A DNA stretch of 64,000 nucleotides from an uncultured Dokdonia sp. (GCF_947496725.1 NZ_CANMDS010000003.1:186001-250000); one strand, 5' to 3'. Counted from the first letter of the stretch, positions 16,410 through 26,388 are shown. A program made the numbers and translations. The notes: a model not told the origin generated them from the letters alone.

Positions 16410-19400
16410 TTATTCAAGAGTTACAACGAGATCATCTTGAGACACCATTGTTCCATCTGTCACGATTATAGATTGTACTGTACCATCTTTAAAGGCAACA
16501 ACGGTAGTTTCCATTTTCATAGCTTCTATTATAAAAAGTGGGTCATTTTCTTTGACTTCTTGCCCTTTTTTGACCAGCACTTTGTAAAGAGACCCTTGTA
16601 ATGGAGCACCTATGTGGTTTTCATTATCTGGATCAATTTTTACGTTTTCAACCTTTTTGATATTAAGGGAAGTGTCGTGTACCTCTACAAAACGATTTTC
16701 TCCATTTACTTTAAAGAATACCGTGCGCATTCCCTCATCATTAGGAATACCAATAGAGAGTAACTTGATGATCACCGTTTTTCCTGGTTCTAGCTCAATA
16801 AGTGTTTCTTCACCTAGTTTCATACCAAAGAAGAAATTCTTAGTAGGTACGAGCGCTAGGTTACCGTATTTCTTATAGTTTTCGTGTGCTTGCTCAAAAA
16901 CCTTAGGGTAGAGCATATATGATAGAAAATCTTCTATCTCTAGTGGTCTGGTAAACCCTTTTTGGAAGGTCTCTGTAAAGACTTTATACTCCTTATCAAA
17001 ATCTACTGGCGCAAGGTGTGCATTAGGTCTATCTGTATAAGCTTCTTTATTTTTTAAGATAATGGCTTGTAGCTTTTTTGGGAAACCACCTACTGGCTGA
17101 CCTAGATCTCCTTTAAAGAAGTTTATAACAGACTCTGGGAAGGAAATGGTATCACCACGCTCCATCACATCTTCTGGTGTGAGGTTATTGGTCACCATAA
17201 AAATGGCCATATCACCTACCACCTTAGAACTAGGCGTAACCTTTACTAGGTTGCCAAACATTTTATTTACAGCGGCATACATCTTTTTTACCTCTGTAAA
17301 TCTATCTGCAAGACCTAGAGCAGTTGCCTGAGGGCGCAAGTTTGAGTACTGCCCACCTGGTATCTCGTGCTGAAATACTTCTGCCGTTCCGGCTTTAAGT
17401 CCAGACTCAAAAGGGTAGTAGAGATCACGCGTATCTTCCCAATAATTAGAAAATTGATTGAGTTTTTCCATCTCAAATGGGTGTTCTCTATCTTGATACT
17501 TAAGCATCTCGACTACAGCATTAAAGTTTGGTTGAGAAGTTAATCCAGAAAGTCCTCCTAGAGCCACATCTACCACATCTACATTTGCCTCAATGGCCTT
17601 GAGGTAAGTAGCTGTTTGTAAAGAAGACGTGTCGTGTGTGTGTAAGTGTATAGGTACATTTACCGTCTCCTTAAGCGCTGTAACAAGTTCTGTCGCTGCA
17701 TATGGTTTTAATAATCCTGCCATATCCTTAATGGCAATCATATGTGCCCCAGCATTTTCTAGATCTTTTGCAAGTTGTGTGTAGTACTTGAGGTTGTATT
17801 TAGTTTGCTTAGTATCTAGAATATCTCCCGTATAACTTATGGCACCTTCGGCTATTCCTCCTGTAAGATTACGCACGTATTGTATACTAGGTTCCATCGC
17901 TTTTACCCAGTTAAGAGAGTCAAAAATACGGAAGAGGTCTACACCATTCTCCCAAGACTTCTCTACAAACTTTTCTATAAGGTTATCTGGATATGCTTTG
18001 TAACCCACACCATTAGAACCACGAAGGAGCATCTGGAACAAGATGTTAGGTACTGCCTTGCGTAACTCTCGTAAACGTGTCCAAGGGCTCTCGTGTAAGA
18101 ATCGCATACATACATCAAAGGTTGCACCTCCCCATACTTCCATACTAAAGGTGTTAGGGTGATTTTTTGCAAAACTTGATGCTACTTTGAGCATATCATA
18201 AGAGCGCATACGCGTTGCCAGTAAAGACTGGTGTGCGTCACGCATTGTGGTATCTGTAAAGTGTATTTTTTTCTCCTCTAGTAACCACTTACAAAATGCC
18301 TCCGGACCTAGCTCTGTAAGCATATCTTTTGTCCCTTTTGGAAACGGATCAGACAGGCTGTAAAGTGGCACCTTAGGGTTTGTAAATACCTTTTTTGGAT
18401 CTTTTGTTTTTACATCACTATTACCATTGACACTCACATCTGCCAGAAACTGAACAACCTTAGAGGTACGATCTTGAGAAAGTTTAATATTAAATAGGGA
18501 AGGAGTATTCTGAATGAAATTTACCGTGGTCTCTCCATTTTTAAAAACGTCTGTCTGTATGACATTTTGAAGAAAATGAATGTTAGTCTCTACACCACGT
18601 ATTCTAAATTCTTTTAAGGCGCGCACCATCTTACGTATTGCACCATCCAGCGTTCTACCGTGAGCAGATACTTTTACAAGCATCGAATCAAAAAACGGAC
18701 TCACTTTATACCCTTGATAAATGCTACCGGCATCTAGACGTATACCCATACCAGAAGCGCTACGGTAGGTTGTTATCTTTCCGTAATCTGGTGTAAATTT
18801 GTTAGTAGGGTCTTCTGTGGTAAGTCTACACTGTATGGCAAAGCCGTAAGTACCTATAGACTCTTGTCCATAAATCTTTATCTGCTTATCTGATAGTTTA
18901 TAACCGCCAGCCACAAAGATTTGTGTTTTTACAAGGTCAATACCTGTAACCATTTCGGTTACTGTGTGCTCTACTTGTATACGTGGATTAACCTCGATGA
19001 AGTAAATATTATCATCTGCATCTACGAGAAACTCTACGGTGCCTATGTTGTTATAATTTACCTCTGTAGCAATAGCTACAGCATACTTATAAAGGTTATC
19101 GCGTAGCGTTTGTGATAGGTTATATGAAGGAGCCATTTCTACCACCTTCTGGTGCCTGCGTTGTACAGAGCAATCACGTTCATAAAGGTGTCTTATATTA
19201 CCGTGTGTGTCTGCTACTATTTGTACTTCTATATGTTTTGGGTCTTCTACATATTTTTCTAAAAACATTGTATCATCTCCAAAAGAGTTGAGCGCCTCAT
19301 TACGTGCAGAGTCAAAACTAAGCTGTAAATCTTCTTCCTTACGTATAATACGCATACCGCGACCACCGCCACCAGAGGCAGCTTTGAGCATTACTGGATA

Positions 19401-19862
19401 CCCTATTTTTCCAGCTTCACTTAGGGCAGTTTCTAGTGAATCTAAGGCTTTCTTATTACTCTCTATTATAGGTACCCCACAAGATTGTGCTACTTTTTTT
19501 GCGGTGATTTTATCACCTAGTGCATCCATTACTTCTGGCTCAGGGCCAATAAATATAATACCGTTTTTTGCACATCTTCTTGCAAATTCTGAGTTTTCAG
19601 ATAAGAAGCCGTAGCCGGGGTGAATGGCATCTACATTTTTAGATTTTGCTAGATCAATGATTTGATCCATATCTAAATAGGGTTTGAGCGGCTCATTATC
19701 TGCTCCTATCTGGTAAGACTCATCTGCTTTGTTGCGATGTTGTGAGTATCTATCTTCATAGGTGTAGACAGCTACGGTTGCAATATTAAGTTCTGTACAG
19801 GCACGTAGTACTCTAATAGCAATTTCCCCGCGATTTGCGACGAGGACTTTTTTAATTTTCAT
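16410..19862 (-). CDS. pyc: Pyruvate carboxylase
   Basis: A 1150-residue multidomain enzyme that makes oxaloacetate from pyruvate, bicarbonate and ATP. Domains in order: biotin carboxylase (1-~455; VLVANRGEIAIRVLRA, ATP-grasp loop KAASGGGGRGMRI, EVNPRIQVEHTVTEM), carboxyltransferase (~530-820; FTDTTMRDAHQSLLATRMR, metal-binding HLHTHDTS), the linker/allosteric domain, and the biotinyl domain with EAMKME, biotin on Lys1116. Length and order match the single-chain alpha4 enzyme. It is monocistronic with its own terminator. Together with ppc in this window the cell has two anaplerotic routes to oxaloacetate. Confidence 0.95.
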   Translation of the reverse strand: MKIKKVLVANRGEIAIRVLRACTELNIATVAVYTYEDRYSQHRNKADESYQIGADNEPLKPYLDMDQIIDLAKSKNVDAIHPGYGFLSENSEFARRCAKNGIIFIGPEPEVMDALGDKITAKKVAQSCGVPIIESNKKALDSLETALSEAGKIGYPVMLKAASGGGGRGMRIIRKEEDLQLSFDSARNEALNSFGDDTMFLEKYVEDPKHIEVQIVADTHGNIRHLYERDCSVQRRHQKVVEMAPSYNLSQTLRDNLYKYAVAIATEVNYNNIGTVEFLVDADDNIYFIEVNPRIQVEHTVTEMVTGIDLVKTQIFVAGGYKLSDKQIKIYGQESIGTYGFAIQCRLTTEDPTNKFTPDYGKITTYRSASGMGIRLDAGSIYQGYKVSPFFDSMLVKVSAHGRTLDGAIRKMVRALKEFRIRGVETNIHFLQNVIQTDVFKNGETTVNFIQNTPSLFNIKLSQDRTSKVVQFLADVSVNGNSDVKTKDPKKVFTNPKVPLYSLSDPFPKGTKDMLTELGPEAFCKWLLEEKKIHFTDTTMRDAHQSLLATRMRSYDMLKVASSFAKNHPNTFSMEVWGGATFDVCMRFLHESPWTRLRELRKAVPNILFQMLLRGSNGVGYKAYPDNLIEKFVEKSWENGVDLFRIFDSLNWVKAMEPSIQYVRNLTGGIAEGAISYTGDILDTKQTKYNLKYYTQLAKDLENAGAHMIAIKDMAGLLKPYAATELVTALKETVNVPIHLHTHDTSSLQTATYLKAIEANVDVVDVALGGLSGLTSQPNFNAVVEMLKYQDREHPFEMEKLNQFSNYWEDTRDLYYPFESGLKAGTAEVFQHEIPGGQYSNLRPQATALGLADRFTEVKKMYAAVNKMFGNLVKVTPSSKVVGDMAIFMVTNNLTPEDVMERGDTISFPESVINFFKGDLGQPVGGFPKKLQAIILKNKEAYTDRPNAHLAPVDFDKEYKVFTETFQKGFTRPLEIEDFLSYMLYPKVFEQAHENYKKYGNLALVPTKNFFFGMKLGEETLIELEPGKTVIIKLLSIGIPNDEGMRTVFFKVNGENRFVEVHDTSLNIKKVENVKIDPDNENHIGAPLQGSLYKVLVKKGQEVKENDPLFIIEAMKMETTVVAFKDGTVQSIIVTDGTMVSQDDLVVTLE

Positions 19863-19911
19863 TGTGTAAAATAGGTTGTTGTGTTACGAAATCGTTGTAG
19901 TAGTAGGGTAC

Positions 19912-19942
19912 AAAAAAAGCCACTTCGATAGGGAAGTGGCTT
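19912..19942 (-). terminator. Rho-independent terminator after the acyl-CoA dehydrogenase gene
   Basis: Stem AGCCACTTC / GAAGTGGCT with a 6-base loop, followed on the reverse strand by seven T. It closes the beta-oxidation operon about 100 bases after its last stop codon. Confidence 0.8.
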
Positions 19943-20042
19943 CTGTTGATATTAAATTTTCGCGCAGGCGAATACATATACATTTAAGTCATTTTCAATA
20001 CGTAATCTAGTACACATAGTTTTAGTGACTTAAAAAAATATA

Positions 20043-21857
20043 TTATCCGTCAAAGCGGTATTTACCATTTTCTTCAACATCTGCAGCAATCTGGTTGCGC
20101 AGTGCGATTACATTAGGCTGGTTTGTGTACTTTGTAAAACGTTTAAGTCCCATAAGCATCATACGTTGCTCATCACCTTCGGCAAAAGAGATAATAGCTT
20201 CTTTTGCTTTAGTCTGGATGATATCTACAGCGTTAAATAGGTATAGTTGAGACATTGCAACTTGTGTTGCTTGACTATCTAGACCAGTGCGCTTAATGTT
20301 TTTCTCAGTACGTAGTATAGCACTCTCTGCCATATAGATTTCTATAAGAATATCTGCAGCTGCCATAAGTAGTTGCTGATTTTTCTCTAGCTCTGTTCCA
20401 AACTTTTGAGCTGCAGATCCTGCAACCATAAGGAATACTTTCTTAAGGCTCTTGATAAGTGCTTTTTCTTCAGAAAGTGTCTCAGAGTAATCTGGAGTGT
20501 CAAAAGAAGGGATACCCATAAGCTCATCCTTTACAGCCATTGCTGGTCCCATAAAGTCTACGTGTCCTTTCATCGCTTTCTTTACCATCATACCTACAGC
20601 GAGCATACGGTTAATCTCGTTTGTACCTTCATAGATACGAGAGATACGTGCATCACGCCAAGCAGACTCCATAGGAGTATCTGCACTGAAGCCCATTCCT
20701 CCAAAAATCTGGATACCTTCATCTGTAGTATTCTGTACATCTTCAGATACTGCAACTTTAAGGATAGAACACTCTATAGCATACTCCTCAACACCTTTAA
20801 GCTCTGCTTCTTGGTGTGTGTTACCTTCTGCCTGACGCATAGCGATACGGTCTTCAATGTTTTTGGCAGCACGGTAAGATGCAGACTCATCTACATAGAC
20901 GTTTGTAGCCATAAGCGCAAGTTTTTGCTTAATTGCTCCAAAGTTTATGATAGGAGTTTTAAACTGTACACGCTCTTTTGCATATGTTACAGCCTCGTTT
21001 ATCACACGTCTCTGTGCATCAAGACAAGCAGCAGCAAGTTTAATACGACCTACGTTAAGTGCGTTCATCGCGATTTTAAAACCGTTACCACGGTCAGAAA
21101 GCATATTCTCTACAGGTACTACTGTATCATTAAAGAATACCTGACGAGTAGAAGAAGAGTGTATACCTAATTTCTTTTCTTCTTCACCTAGTGTGATTCC
21201 ATTAGAAGGATCATTTTCTACGATAAACCCTGTAATGTTTTTATCATCTTCTATTCTAGCAAAAACGATAAATAGGTTACAGAAACCAGCGTTAGAAATC
21301 CACATTTTTTGTCCAGAAATCTTGTAGCTCTTTCCATCTTCAGATAAAACGGCTTTTGTTTTTCCAGAGTTTGCGTCAGATCCAGCACTAGGCTCTGTAA
21401 GACAGTATGCTCCAAACCACTCACCAGTAGCAAGTTTTGGCACATATTTCTTCTTTTGCTCTTCGTTACCATAAAGTGTGATAGGCATTGTACCTATCCC
21501 AGTATGTGCTCCAAAGGCAGTACTAAAAGATCCAGTAGCTCCAGAAATGTAATCACAAACAAGCATTGTAGATACAAATCCCATCCCAAGACCATCATAC
21601 TCTTCTGGTACAGCAACACCTAGTAAACCTAGTTCACCAGCTTTGCGCATAGTCTCCTCTGTGTATGCATAATCTTTCTTTTCAAAACGCTCCCAGTGTG
21701 CCCAAAGATCGCGGTCTACAAACTCTCTTGTAGAGTCGCGCATCATCTTTTGCTCTTCATTAAGATCTTCCATTGTGAAGACATCTTCACAAGCTGTTTC
21801 CTTTACGATAAATTGACCACCGCGTAGGATATCATTTTTTGTTGTTTCTGTGCTCAT
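20043..21857 (-). CDS. Acyl-CoA dehydrogenase
   Basis: A 604-residue FAD enzyme for the first step of beta-oxidation. The core has the family signatures GAYCLTEPSAGSDANSGKT (residues ~155-175), KMWISNAGFCNLFIVFAR, and near residue 420 YEGTNEINRML, where acyl-CoA dehydrogenases of this type often carry the catalytic base. A C-terminal extension of about 170 residues beyond the core makes it like the long, VLCAD-type enzymes. It is the last gene of the leftward operon marR - hydratase/dehydrogenase - thiolase - dehydrogenase, 83 bases after the thiolase, with a palindrome copy in the gap. Confidence 0.93.
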   Translation of the reverse strand: MSTETTKNDILRGGQFIVKETACEDVFTMEDLNEEQKMMRDSTREFVDRDLWAHWERFEKKDYAYTEETMRKAGELGLLGVAVPEEYDGLGMGFVSTMLVCDYISGATGSFSTAFGAHTGIGTMPITLYGNEEQKKKYVPKLATGEWFGAYCLTEPSAGSDANSGKTKAVLSEDGKSYKISGQKMWISNAGFCNLFIVFARIEDDKNITGFIVENDPSNGITLGEEEKKLGIHSSSTRQVFFNDTVVPVENMLSDRGNGFKIAMNALNVGRIKLAAACLDAQRRVINEAVTYAKERVQFKTPIINFGAIKQKLALMATNVYVDESASYRAAKNIEDRIAMRQAEGNTHQEAELKGVEEYAIECSILKVAVSEDVQNTTDEGIQIFGGMGFSADTPMESAWRDARISRIYEGTNEINRMLAVGMMVKKAMKGHVDFMGPAMAVKDELMGIPSFDTPDYSETLSEEKALIKSLKKVFLMVAGSAAQKFGTELEKNQQLLMAAADILIEIYMAESAILRTEKNIKRTGLDSQATQVAMSQLYLFNAVDIIQTKAKEAIISFAEGDEQRMMLMGLKRFTKYTNQPNVIALRNQIAADVEENGKYRFDG

Positions 21858-21921
21858 TGCTATTGCTAATTAATTTTTTTCTTTCTCTATAAGAAATATG
21901 TACTATATTTTTTTGTTTTTA

Positions 21922-21937
21922 CGCTTTCGCGAAAGCG
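21922..21937. repeat. Palindrome copy 9
   Basis: Exact copy inside the beta-oxidation operon, 3 bases after the thiolase stop. Confidence 0.9.
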
Positions 21938-21940
21938 GAA

Positions 21941-23134
21941 TTACTTCAAGAATTCATAAATCCCTGCAGCTCCCTGTCCGGTACCTACACACATTGTAAC
22001 CATACCGTATTTACCTGACATATCACGCTTGCGCATCTCGTCAAATAACTGTACTGATAGTTTACCTCCAGTACATCCTAGTGGGTGACCTAATGCAATC
22101 GCACCACCATTTACGTTTATAATATCTGGATCAAGTCCTAACTCGCGTATTACTGCAAGTGACTGTGATGCAAATGCCTCGTTAAGCTCAATAAGCTCAA
22201 TATCATTTTGCTTAAGTCCAGCTTGTTTAAGGGCTTTTGGAATGGCAGCTACGGGACCTATACCCATTATACGTGGTGGTACACCTGCTGCTGCATAATT
22301 TACCATACGTGCGATAGGCTCGATGTTAAGTTCTTTTACCATCTCCTCACTCATAACCATTACAAAGGCAGCACCATCACTCATTTGTGAAGAGTTACCA
22401 GCAGTTACACTTCCTCCAGCTGCAAATACTGCTCTAAGTTTTGCAAGTGCTGCTTTATTTGTTCCTGCACGAGGACCTTCATCCTTGTTTACTGTGTAAG
22501 ATTTTGTAGCTTTCTTACCGTTTGCATCTATATACGTTTGCTCTACGTCTATAGGTACAATCTGGTCTTGAAAACGATCTTCGGCTAGTGCGCGTAGGGC
22601 TTTCATATGTGAGTTATATGCAAACTCATCTTGATCTTCACGAGAGATTTTATACTCATTTGCTACTGCCTCTGCGGTGTTACCCATTCCCCAGTAGTAA
22701 TCTTCGTGTCCAGACTTTACTACAGTATCGTAGTTAAGTTCTGGTTTAAATCCTGTCATAGGTACAGAAGACATAGACTCTGCTCCACCGGCGATAATAC
22801 AATCACCCATACCAGCTTGAATCTTTGCTACTGCCATTCCTATAGTTTCTATTCCAGAAGAACAAAAACGGTTTACAGTTACACCAGGTACGTCTATAAC
22901 GTCTAGTCCCATAAGAGATATAAGACGCGCCATATTAAGACCTTGAGATCCTTCTGGCATTGCGTTACCTACAATGACGTCATCTATTCTCTTTTTATCA
23001 AATTCTGGCAGCTCCTTCATCATATACTGAATCGTTTCTGCGGCAAGCTCATCTGCTCGCTTGAATCTAAAGACACCTTTGGGAGCTTTCCCAACGGCTG
23101 TTCTATATGCTTTTACTATATATGCTGTTTTCAT
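21941..23134 (-). CDS. fadA: Acetyl-CoA C-acyltransferase (3-ketoacyl-CoA thiolase)
   Basis: A 397-residue thiolase for the last step of beta-oxidation. All three active-site blocks are visible: nucleophile Cys in NRFCSSGIETIG, His in NVNGGAIALGHPLGCTGGK and the second Cys in CVGTGQGAAG. ATG at 23134 (MKTAYIVKAYRT) matches the usual thiolase N-terminus; an ATG 16 codons upstream lies inside a repetitive spacer and is less likely. It sits between the fused hydratase/dehydrogenase and the acyl-CoA dehydrogenase genes. Confidence 0.93.
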   Translation of the reverse strand: MKTAYIVKAYRTAVGKAPKGVFRFKRADELAAETIQYMMKELPEFDKKRIDDVIVGNAMPEGSQGLNMARLISLMGLDVIDVPGVTVNRFCSSGIETIGMAVAKIQAGMGDCIIAGGAESMSSVPMTGFKPELNYDTVVKSGHEDYYWGMGNTAEAVANEYKISREDQDEFAYNSHMKALRALAEDRFQDQIVPIDVEQTYIDANGKKATKSYTVNKDEGPRAGTNKAALAKLRAVFAAGGSVTAGNSSQMSDGAAFVMVMSEEMVKELNIEPIARMVNYAAAGVPPRIMGIGPVAAIPKALKQAGLKQNDIELIELNEAFASQSLAVIRELGLDPDIINVNGGAIALGHPLGCTGGKLSVQLFDEMRKRDMSGKYGMVTMCVGTGQGAAGIYEFLK

Positions 23135-23139
23135 TTTAG

Positions 23140-23212
23140 TTTGCTTTTGGCTATAAGCTGAAAGCTTTAAGCGGTTTATCATTGCCTATAGCTTAGCGCT
23201 TAAGGCGTATTG
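23140..23212 (-). repeat. AAGC-rich repetitive spacer between fadB-like and fadA genes
   Basis: The spacer holds two related direct units, CTATAAGCTGAAAGCTTTAAG and CTATAGCTTAGCGCTTAAGG, each with short inverted AGCTT/AAGCT pieces. It resembles small intergenic repeats seen in flavobacteria; no second copy was seen in this window. Confidence 0.35.
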
Positions 23213-23220
23213 CAGAAACT

Positions 23221-25629
23221 TTAGTTTCTTAATGGTTTTCCTTTTTGTAACATATGCTGTATACGCTCAAGTGATTTTCTCTCAGTAGCTAGAGATAAGA
23301 ACGCTTCACGCTCTAGATCTAGTAAATACTGCTCAGAAACTCTTGTAGGCTCAGATAAATCTCCTCCAGCCATTACATAAGCAAGCTTGTTTGCAATTTT
23401 CTTATCGTGCTCTGATATATAGTTAGATGCTTGCATAGAGTCTGTTCCTACTAAGAACATACCTAGTGCCTGCTTACCTAATACTAGTACATCATTACGT
23501 TTTACAGGTTGTGTGTATCCCATATCTGCCATTTGGCGTGCAACAGCTTTTGCTGTAGCAATCTGGCGATCGCGGTTTACAACTACAAGGTCTTTACCGT
23601 GCTTAAGGATGTTAAGATCGTACGCCTCGTGTGCAGAGGTAGATACTTTTGCCATACCTATAGTAAGGAAGTGCTCCTGTAATACGTTAAGTTGTACATC
23701 ACCTTTATCAAACTTATCTGATGCTCTAAGGGCCATTTCCTTAGATCCACCACCACCTGGTATTACACCTACACCAAACTCTACAAGTCCTATGTAAGAT
23801 TCGGCAGCTGCGACAACTCTATCTGCGTGTAGTGTCATCTCACAACCACCACCTAGTGTCATACCGTGAGGTGCAACAACTGTAGGGATAGCAGAGTAGC
23901 GTAAACGCATACACGTATCTTGGAAATATTTTACAGCAGCATTAAGCTCATCATACTCTTGCTCTACAGCAAACATAAAGATCATACCAATGTTTGCTCC
24001 TACAGAGAAGTTTGTACCTTGATTACCTACTACTAGACCGTCAAAGTCCTTTTCGGCTAGATCTATTGCTTTATTTACTCCTGCAAGTACGTCACCTCCT
24101 ATAGAGTTCATCTTAGAGCGGAACTCAACGTTTAAGATTCCATCTCCTAGATCTTGTACAGATACTCCCGTGTTTGAGAATACTTCTGTTTGCTTTCTAA
24201 TGTTATCAAGAATGATAAATGAATCTTGACCTGGTTTCTTTACGTGCGCTTTCGCGGAAGCGGAATACACATAAGTAGCACCATTTTTTACAGAGTAGAA
24301 AGTCTCACTTCCAGCAGCAATCATATCTGTTACCCAAGTGGCAACTTCAAGACCTTCTGCCTTCATAAGCTCGATACCTTTTTCTACACCTACAGCATCC
24401 CAAATTTGGAATGGTCCGTGCTCCCAGCCAAAACCAGCCTTCATAGCATCGTCTATCTTGTAAAGCTCATCTGTAATCTCAGGAATACGATTTTGTACAT
24501 AAGTAAATAGGTGTGCAAAAGACTTGCGGTAAAACTCACCAGCTTTGTCTTTACCACCTACAAGCACTTTAAAGCGATCGTAAACGCTGTCTATATTTTT
24601 AGTAAGCTCTAGGGTAGCAAATTTTGCTTTCTTGTTAGAGCGGTACTCCATAGTGTCAAGGTCTAGTGTAAGAATTTCTTTCTTACCAGCCTCATTTACA
24701 CTCTTTTTATAAAAACCTTGACCAGTTTTAGACCCTAGCCATTTGTTTTCCATCATTGTACTAATGAAGCCTGGAAGCTCAAAAAGAGACTTGCGCTCAT
24801 CATTAGGACAGTTTTCTGCAATACCGTTTGCAACGTGTACAAGGGTATCAAGACCTACAACATCTACCGTACGGAAGGTTGCAGATTTTGGACGTCCTAT
24901 AACTGGACCTGTAAGTTTATCTACCTCTTCTACCGTCATACCCATATCTTTTACAGTATGGAAAAGTGACATAATAGAGAAGATACCTATACGGTTACCT
25001 ATAAAGGCAGGTGTATCTTTTGCAATAACAGAGGTTTTCCCTAAGTATTGCTCGCCGTAGTTATTTAAGAAATCAAGAACGCTCTGGTCTGTTTTAGGCC
25101 CAGGTATGATTTCAAATAATTTTAAGTAACGTGCTGGGTTAAAGAAGTGAGTTCCACAAAAGTGCTTTTGGAAATCTTCACTACGTCCTTCAGACATAAA
25201 GTTTATAGGGATACCAGATGTGTTTGAAGTAATAAGTGTACCTGGTGTTCTATGCTTTTCAAGGTTTTCAAAAACTTGTTTCTTAATATCAAGTCTCTCT
25301 ACTACCACCTCAATGATCCAGTCTACATCTTTTACTTTTGCGATATCATCTTCAAGGTTACCCGTTGAGATTCTTTTTGCAAAAGCTTGGTTATAAATAG
25401 GTGACGGCTTACTCTTAAGTGCTGCAGTAAGCGAGTCATTTACCATTCTATTACGTACAACTTTGTCTTGAAGTGTAAGTCCTTTAGCTTCTTCTTTTGC
25501 AGTAAGCTCACGAGGAACGATATCTAGCAAAAGAACGTCAACACCTATGTTTGCAAAATGGCAAGCAATACCACTTCCCATTATTCCACTACCGATGACG
25601 GCTACTTTCTTTATTCTACGTTTTGCCAT
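23221..25629 (-). CDS. Fused 3-hydroxyacyl-CoA dehydrogenase / enoyl-CoA hydratase
   Basis: An 802-residue bifunctional enzyme for the two middle steps of beta-oxidation. The NAD-binding dehydrogenase is N-terminal (VAVIGSGIMGSGIACHFAN at ~10-28; HFFNPARYLKLFEIIPG; FIGNRIGIFS), and the hydratase/isomerase is C-terminal (~480-700; NFSVGANIGMI, GMTLGGGCEM, EFGVGVIPGGGG). This order is the reverse of E. coli FadB and matches B. subtilis FadN. Residues near 460 (SASAKA) come from a decayed palindrome copy. It overlaps the marR stop by one base, so translation is probably coupled. Confidence 0.93.
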   Translation of the reverse strand: MAKRRIKKVAVIGSGIMGSGIACHFANIGVDVLLLDIVPRELTAKEEAKGLTLQDKVVRNRMVNDSLTAALKSKPSPIYNQAFAKRISTGNLEDDIAKVKDVDWIIEVVVERLDIKKQVFENLEKHRTPGTLITSNTSGIPINFMSEGRSEDFQKHFCGTHFFNPARYLKLFEIIPGPKTDQSVLDFLNNYGEQYLGKTSVIAKDTPAFIGNRIGIFSIMSLFHTVKDMGMTVEEVDKLTGPVIGRPKSATFRTVDVVGLDTLVHVANGIAENCPNDERKSLFELPGFISTMMENKWLGSKTGQGFYKKSVNEAGKKEILTLDLDTMEYRSNKKAKFATLELTKNIDSVYDRFKVLVGGKDKAGEFYRKSFAHLFTYVQNRIPEITDELYKIDDAMKAGFGWEHGPFQIWDAVGVEKGIELMKAEGLEVATWVTDMIAAGSETFYSVKNGATYVYSASAKAHVKKPGQDSFIILDNIRKQTEVFSNTGVSVQDLGDGILNVEFRSKMNSIGGDVLAGVNKAIDLAEKDFDGLVVGNQGTNFSVGANIGMIFMFAVEQEYDELNAAVKYFQDTCMRLRYSAIPTVVAPHGMTLGGGCEMTLHADRVVAAAESYIGLVEFGVGVIPGGGGSKEMALRASDKFDKGDVQLNVLQEHFLTIGMAKVSTSAHEAYDLNILKHGKDLVVVNRDRQIATAKAVARQMADMGYTQPVKRNDVLVLGKQALGMFLVGTDSMQASNYISEHDKKIANKLAYVMAGGDLSEPTRVSEQYLLDLEREAFLSLATERKSLERIQHMLQKGKPLRN
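24247..24262. repeat. Palindrome copy 10 (one mismatch)
   Basis: CGCTTTCGCGGAAGCG inside the fused dehydrogenase/hydratase gene, read as SASAKA. Confidence 0.7.
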
Positions 25630-26084
25630 TATTTTATTGCGGTTTCTTTTTGGTTAAATACTCTTCTATTTTGAATCAAGTCATTAATAGTTTCAATGAC
25701 TTCGTAAAAATTATTAATCTTTTCGTCAGATATATTGCCACGTACGGCATCGTTAAAAGTTACAACGCGGTCTTTCGAAAAATCTCTTTTTTCAAGTCCA
25801 AACTCTGTGAGATGTATAAGAACGCCTCTACCATCTGCAGGGTTAGGTTTACGCACTATAAGACCTTTTTCTTCCATAGTCTTAAGTGTACGAGATAGGG
25901 AAGTAGCTTCCATACCCATACGAGGTCCTAGTGCTGTAGAGGGAGTTCCCTCTTCTGGATCAATACTAAGGAGTGCAAAACCTACCGCCATAGTTACATC
26001 GTATTCGGCAGCTTGTTCATTATACATTTTCATAACTGCTTGCCAGGTGGCTCTTAAACAGTAGTCTATAGTTTTATCTTTCAT
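25629..26084 (-). CDS. MarR-family transcriptional regulator of the beta-oxidation operon
   Basis: A 151-residue winged-helix protein. The DNA-binding part is at ~55-110 (LGPRMGMEATSLSRTLKTMEEKGLIVRKPNPADGRG, containing the usual wing D-x-R). ATG at 26084 is used; a GTG four codons upstream is possible. It is the first gene of the operon and overlaps the next by one base. By analogy with other fatty-acid regulators it may sense acyl-CoA and repress its own operon, an inference from position. A candidate operator lies about 40 bases upstream. Confidence 0.85.
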   Translation of the reverse strand: MKDKTIDYCLRATWQAVMKMYNEQAAEYDVTMAVGFALLSIDPEEGTPSTALGPRMGMEATSLSRTLKTMEEKGLIVRKPNPADGRGVLIHLTEFGLEKRDFSKDRVVTFNDAVRGNISDEKINNFYEVIETINDLIQNRRVFNQKETAIK

Positions 26085-26123
26085 ATAGTTCTTCACAATG
26101 TGATTGTAAAGATACTAAAAATA

Positions 26124-26141
26124 TACTATGCACGCACAGTA
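26124..26141. promoter_or_regulatory. Candidate MarR operator
   Basis: Inverted repeat TACTATGC-AC-GCACAGTA, 8+2+8 with one mismatch, in the marR promoter region next to the TATCTTTA box. MarR proteins bind such 16-20-base dyads. Position and symmetry are the only evidence. Confidence 0.4.
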
Positions 26142-26184
26142 ATTAATGCAAATTTATATGAATATCTTGTGAATATGATAGTTA

Positions 26185-26200
26185 CGCTTTCGCGAAAATG
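26185..26200. repeat. Palindrome copy 11 (decayed right arm)
   Basis: CGCTTTCGCGAAAATG in the marR/histidine kinase spacer. Confidence 0.65.
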
Positions 26201-26388
26201 AGAACATCATAAATATACCCCTTATTATTTAATAAAACCGAAGTCTAACAAATAGATAATTGTAAGAGAATTCAATAGCGTTAACATATTATGCAATAAA
26301 GCAAAATTGTTTAAGGTTGAATGTTATTTTTGTATATTCTATCTTAGTTACTTAAACAATATATTGTTTTTTAAATAGTACATTCTTT

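Larger units (their letters stand above)
26085..26388. other. 304-base divergent regulatory region, no gene
   Basis: An AT-rich spacer between the leftward marR operon and the rightward histidine kinase. It holds a TATCTTTA box on the reverse strand near marR, an inverted repeat at 26124-26141, a decayed palindrome copy at 26185-26200 and a TATTTTTG box at 26325-26332 before the kinase. No coding frame is supported. Confidence 0.6.

Noticed and set aside
19955-19970. Possible palindrome copy (AATTTTCGCGCAGGCG)
   Set aside because: Several mismatches to the core; similarity is limited to TTCGCG and could be chance.
20406-21170. A 254-codon open frame on the + strand
   Set aside because: It lies fully antisense to the acyl-CoA dehydrogenase gene, its product is rich in Cys, His and Tyr with no domain, and it is explained by codon bias of the real gene.
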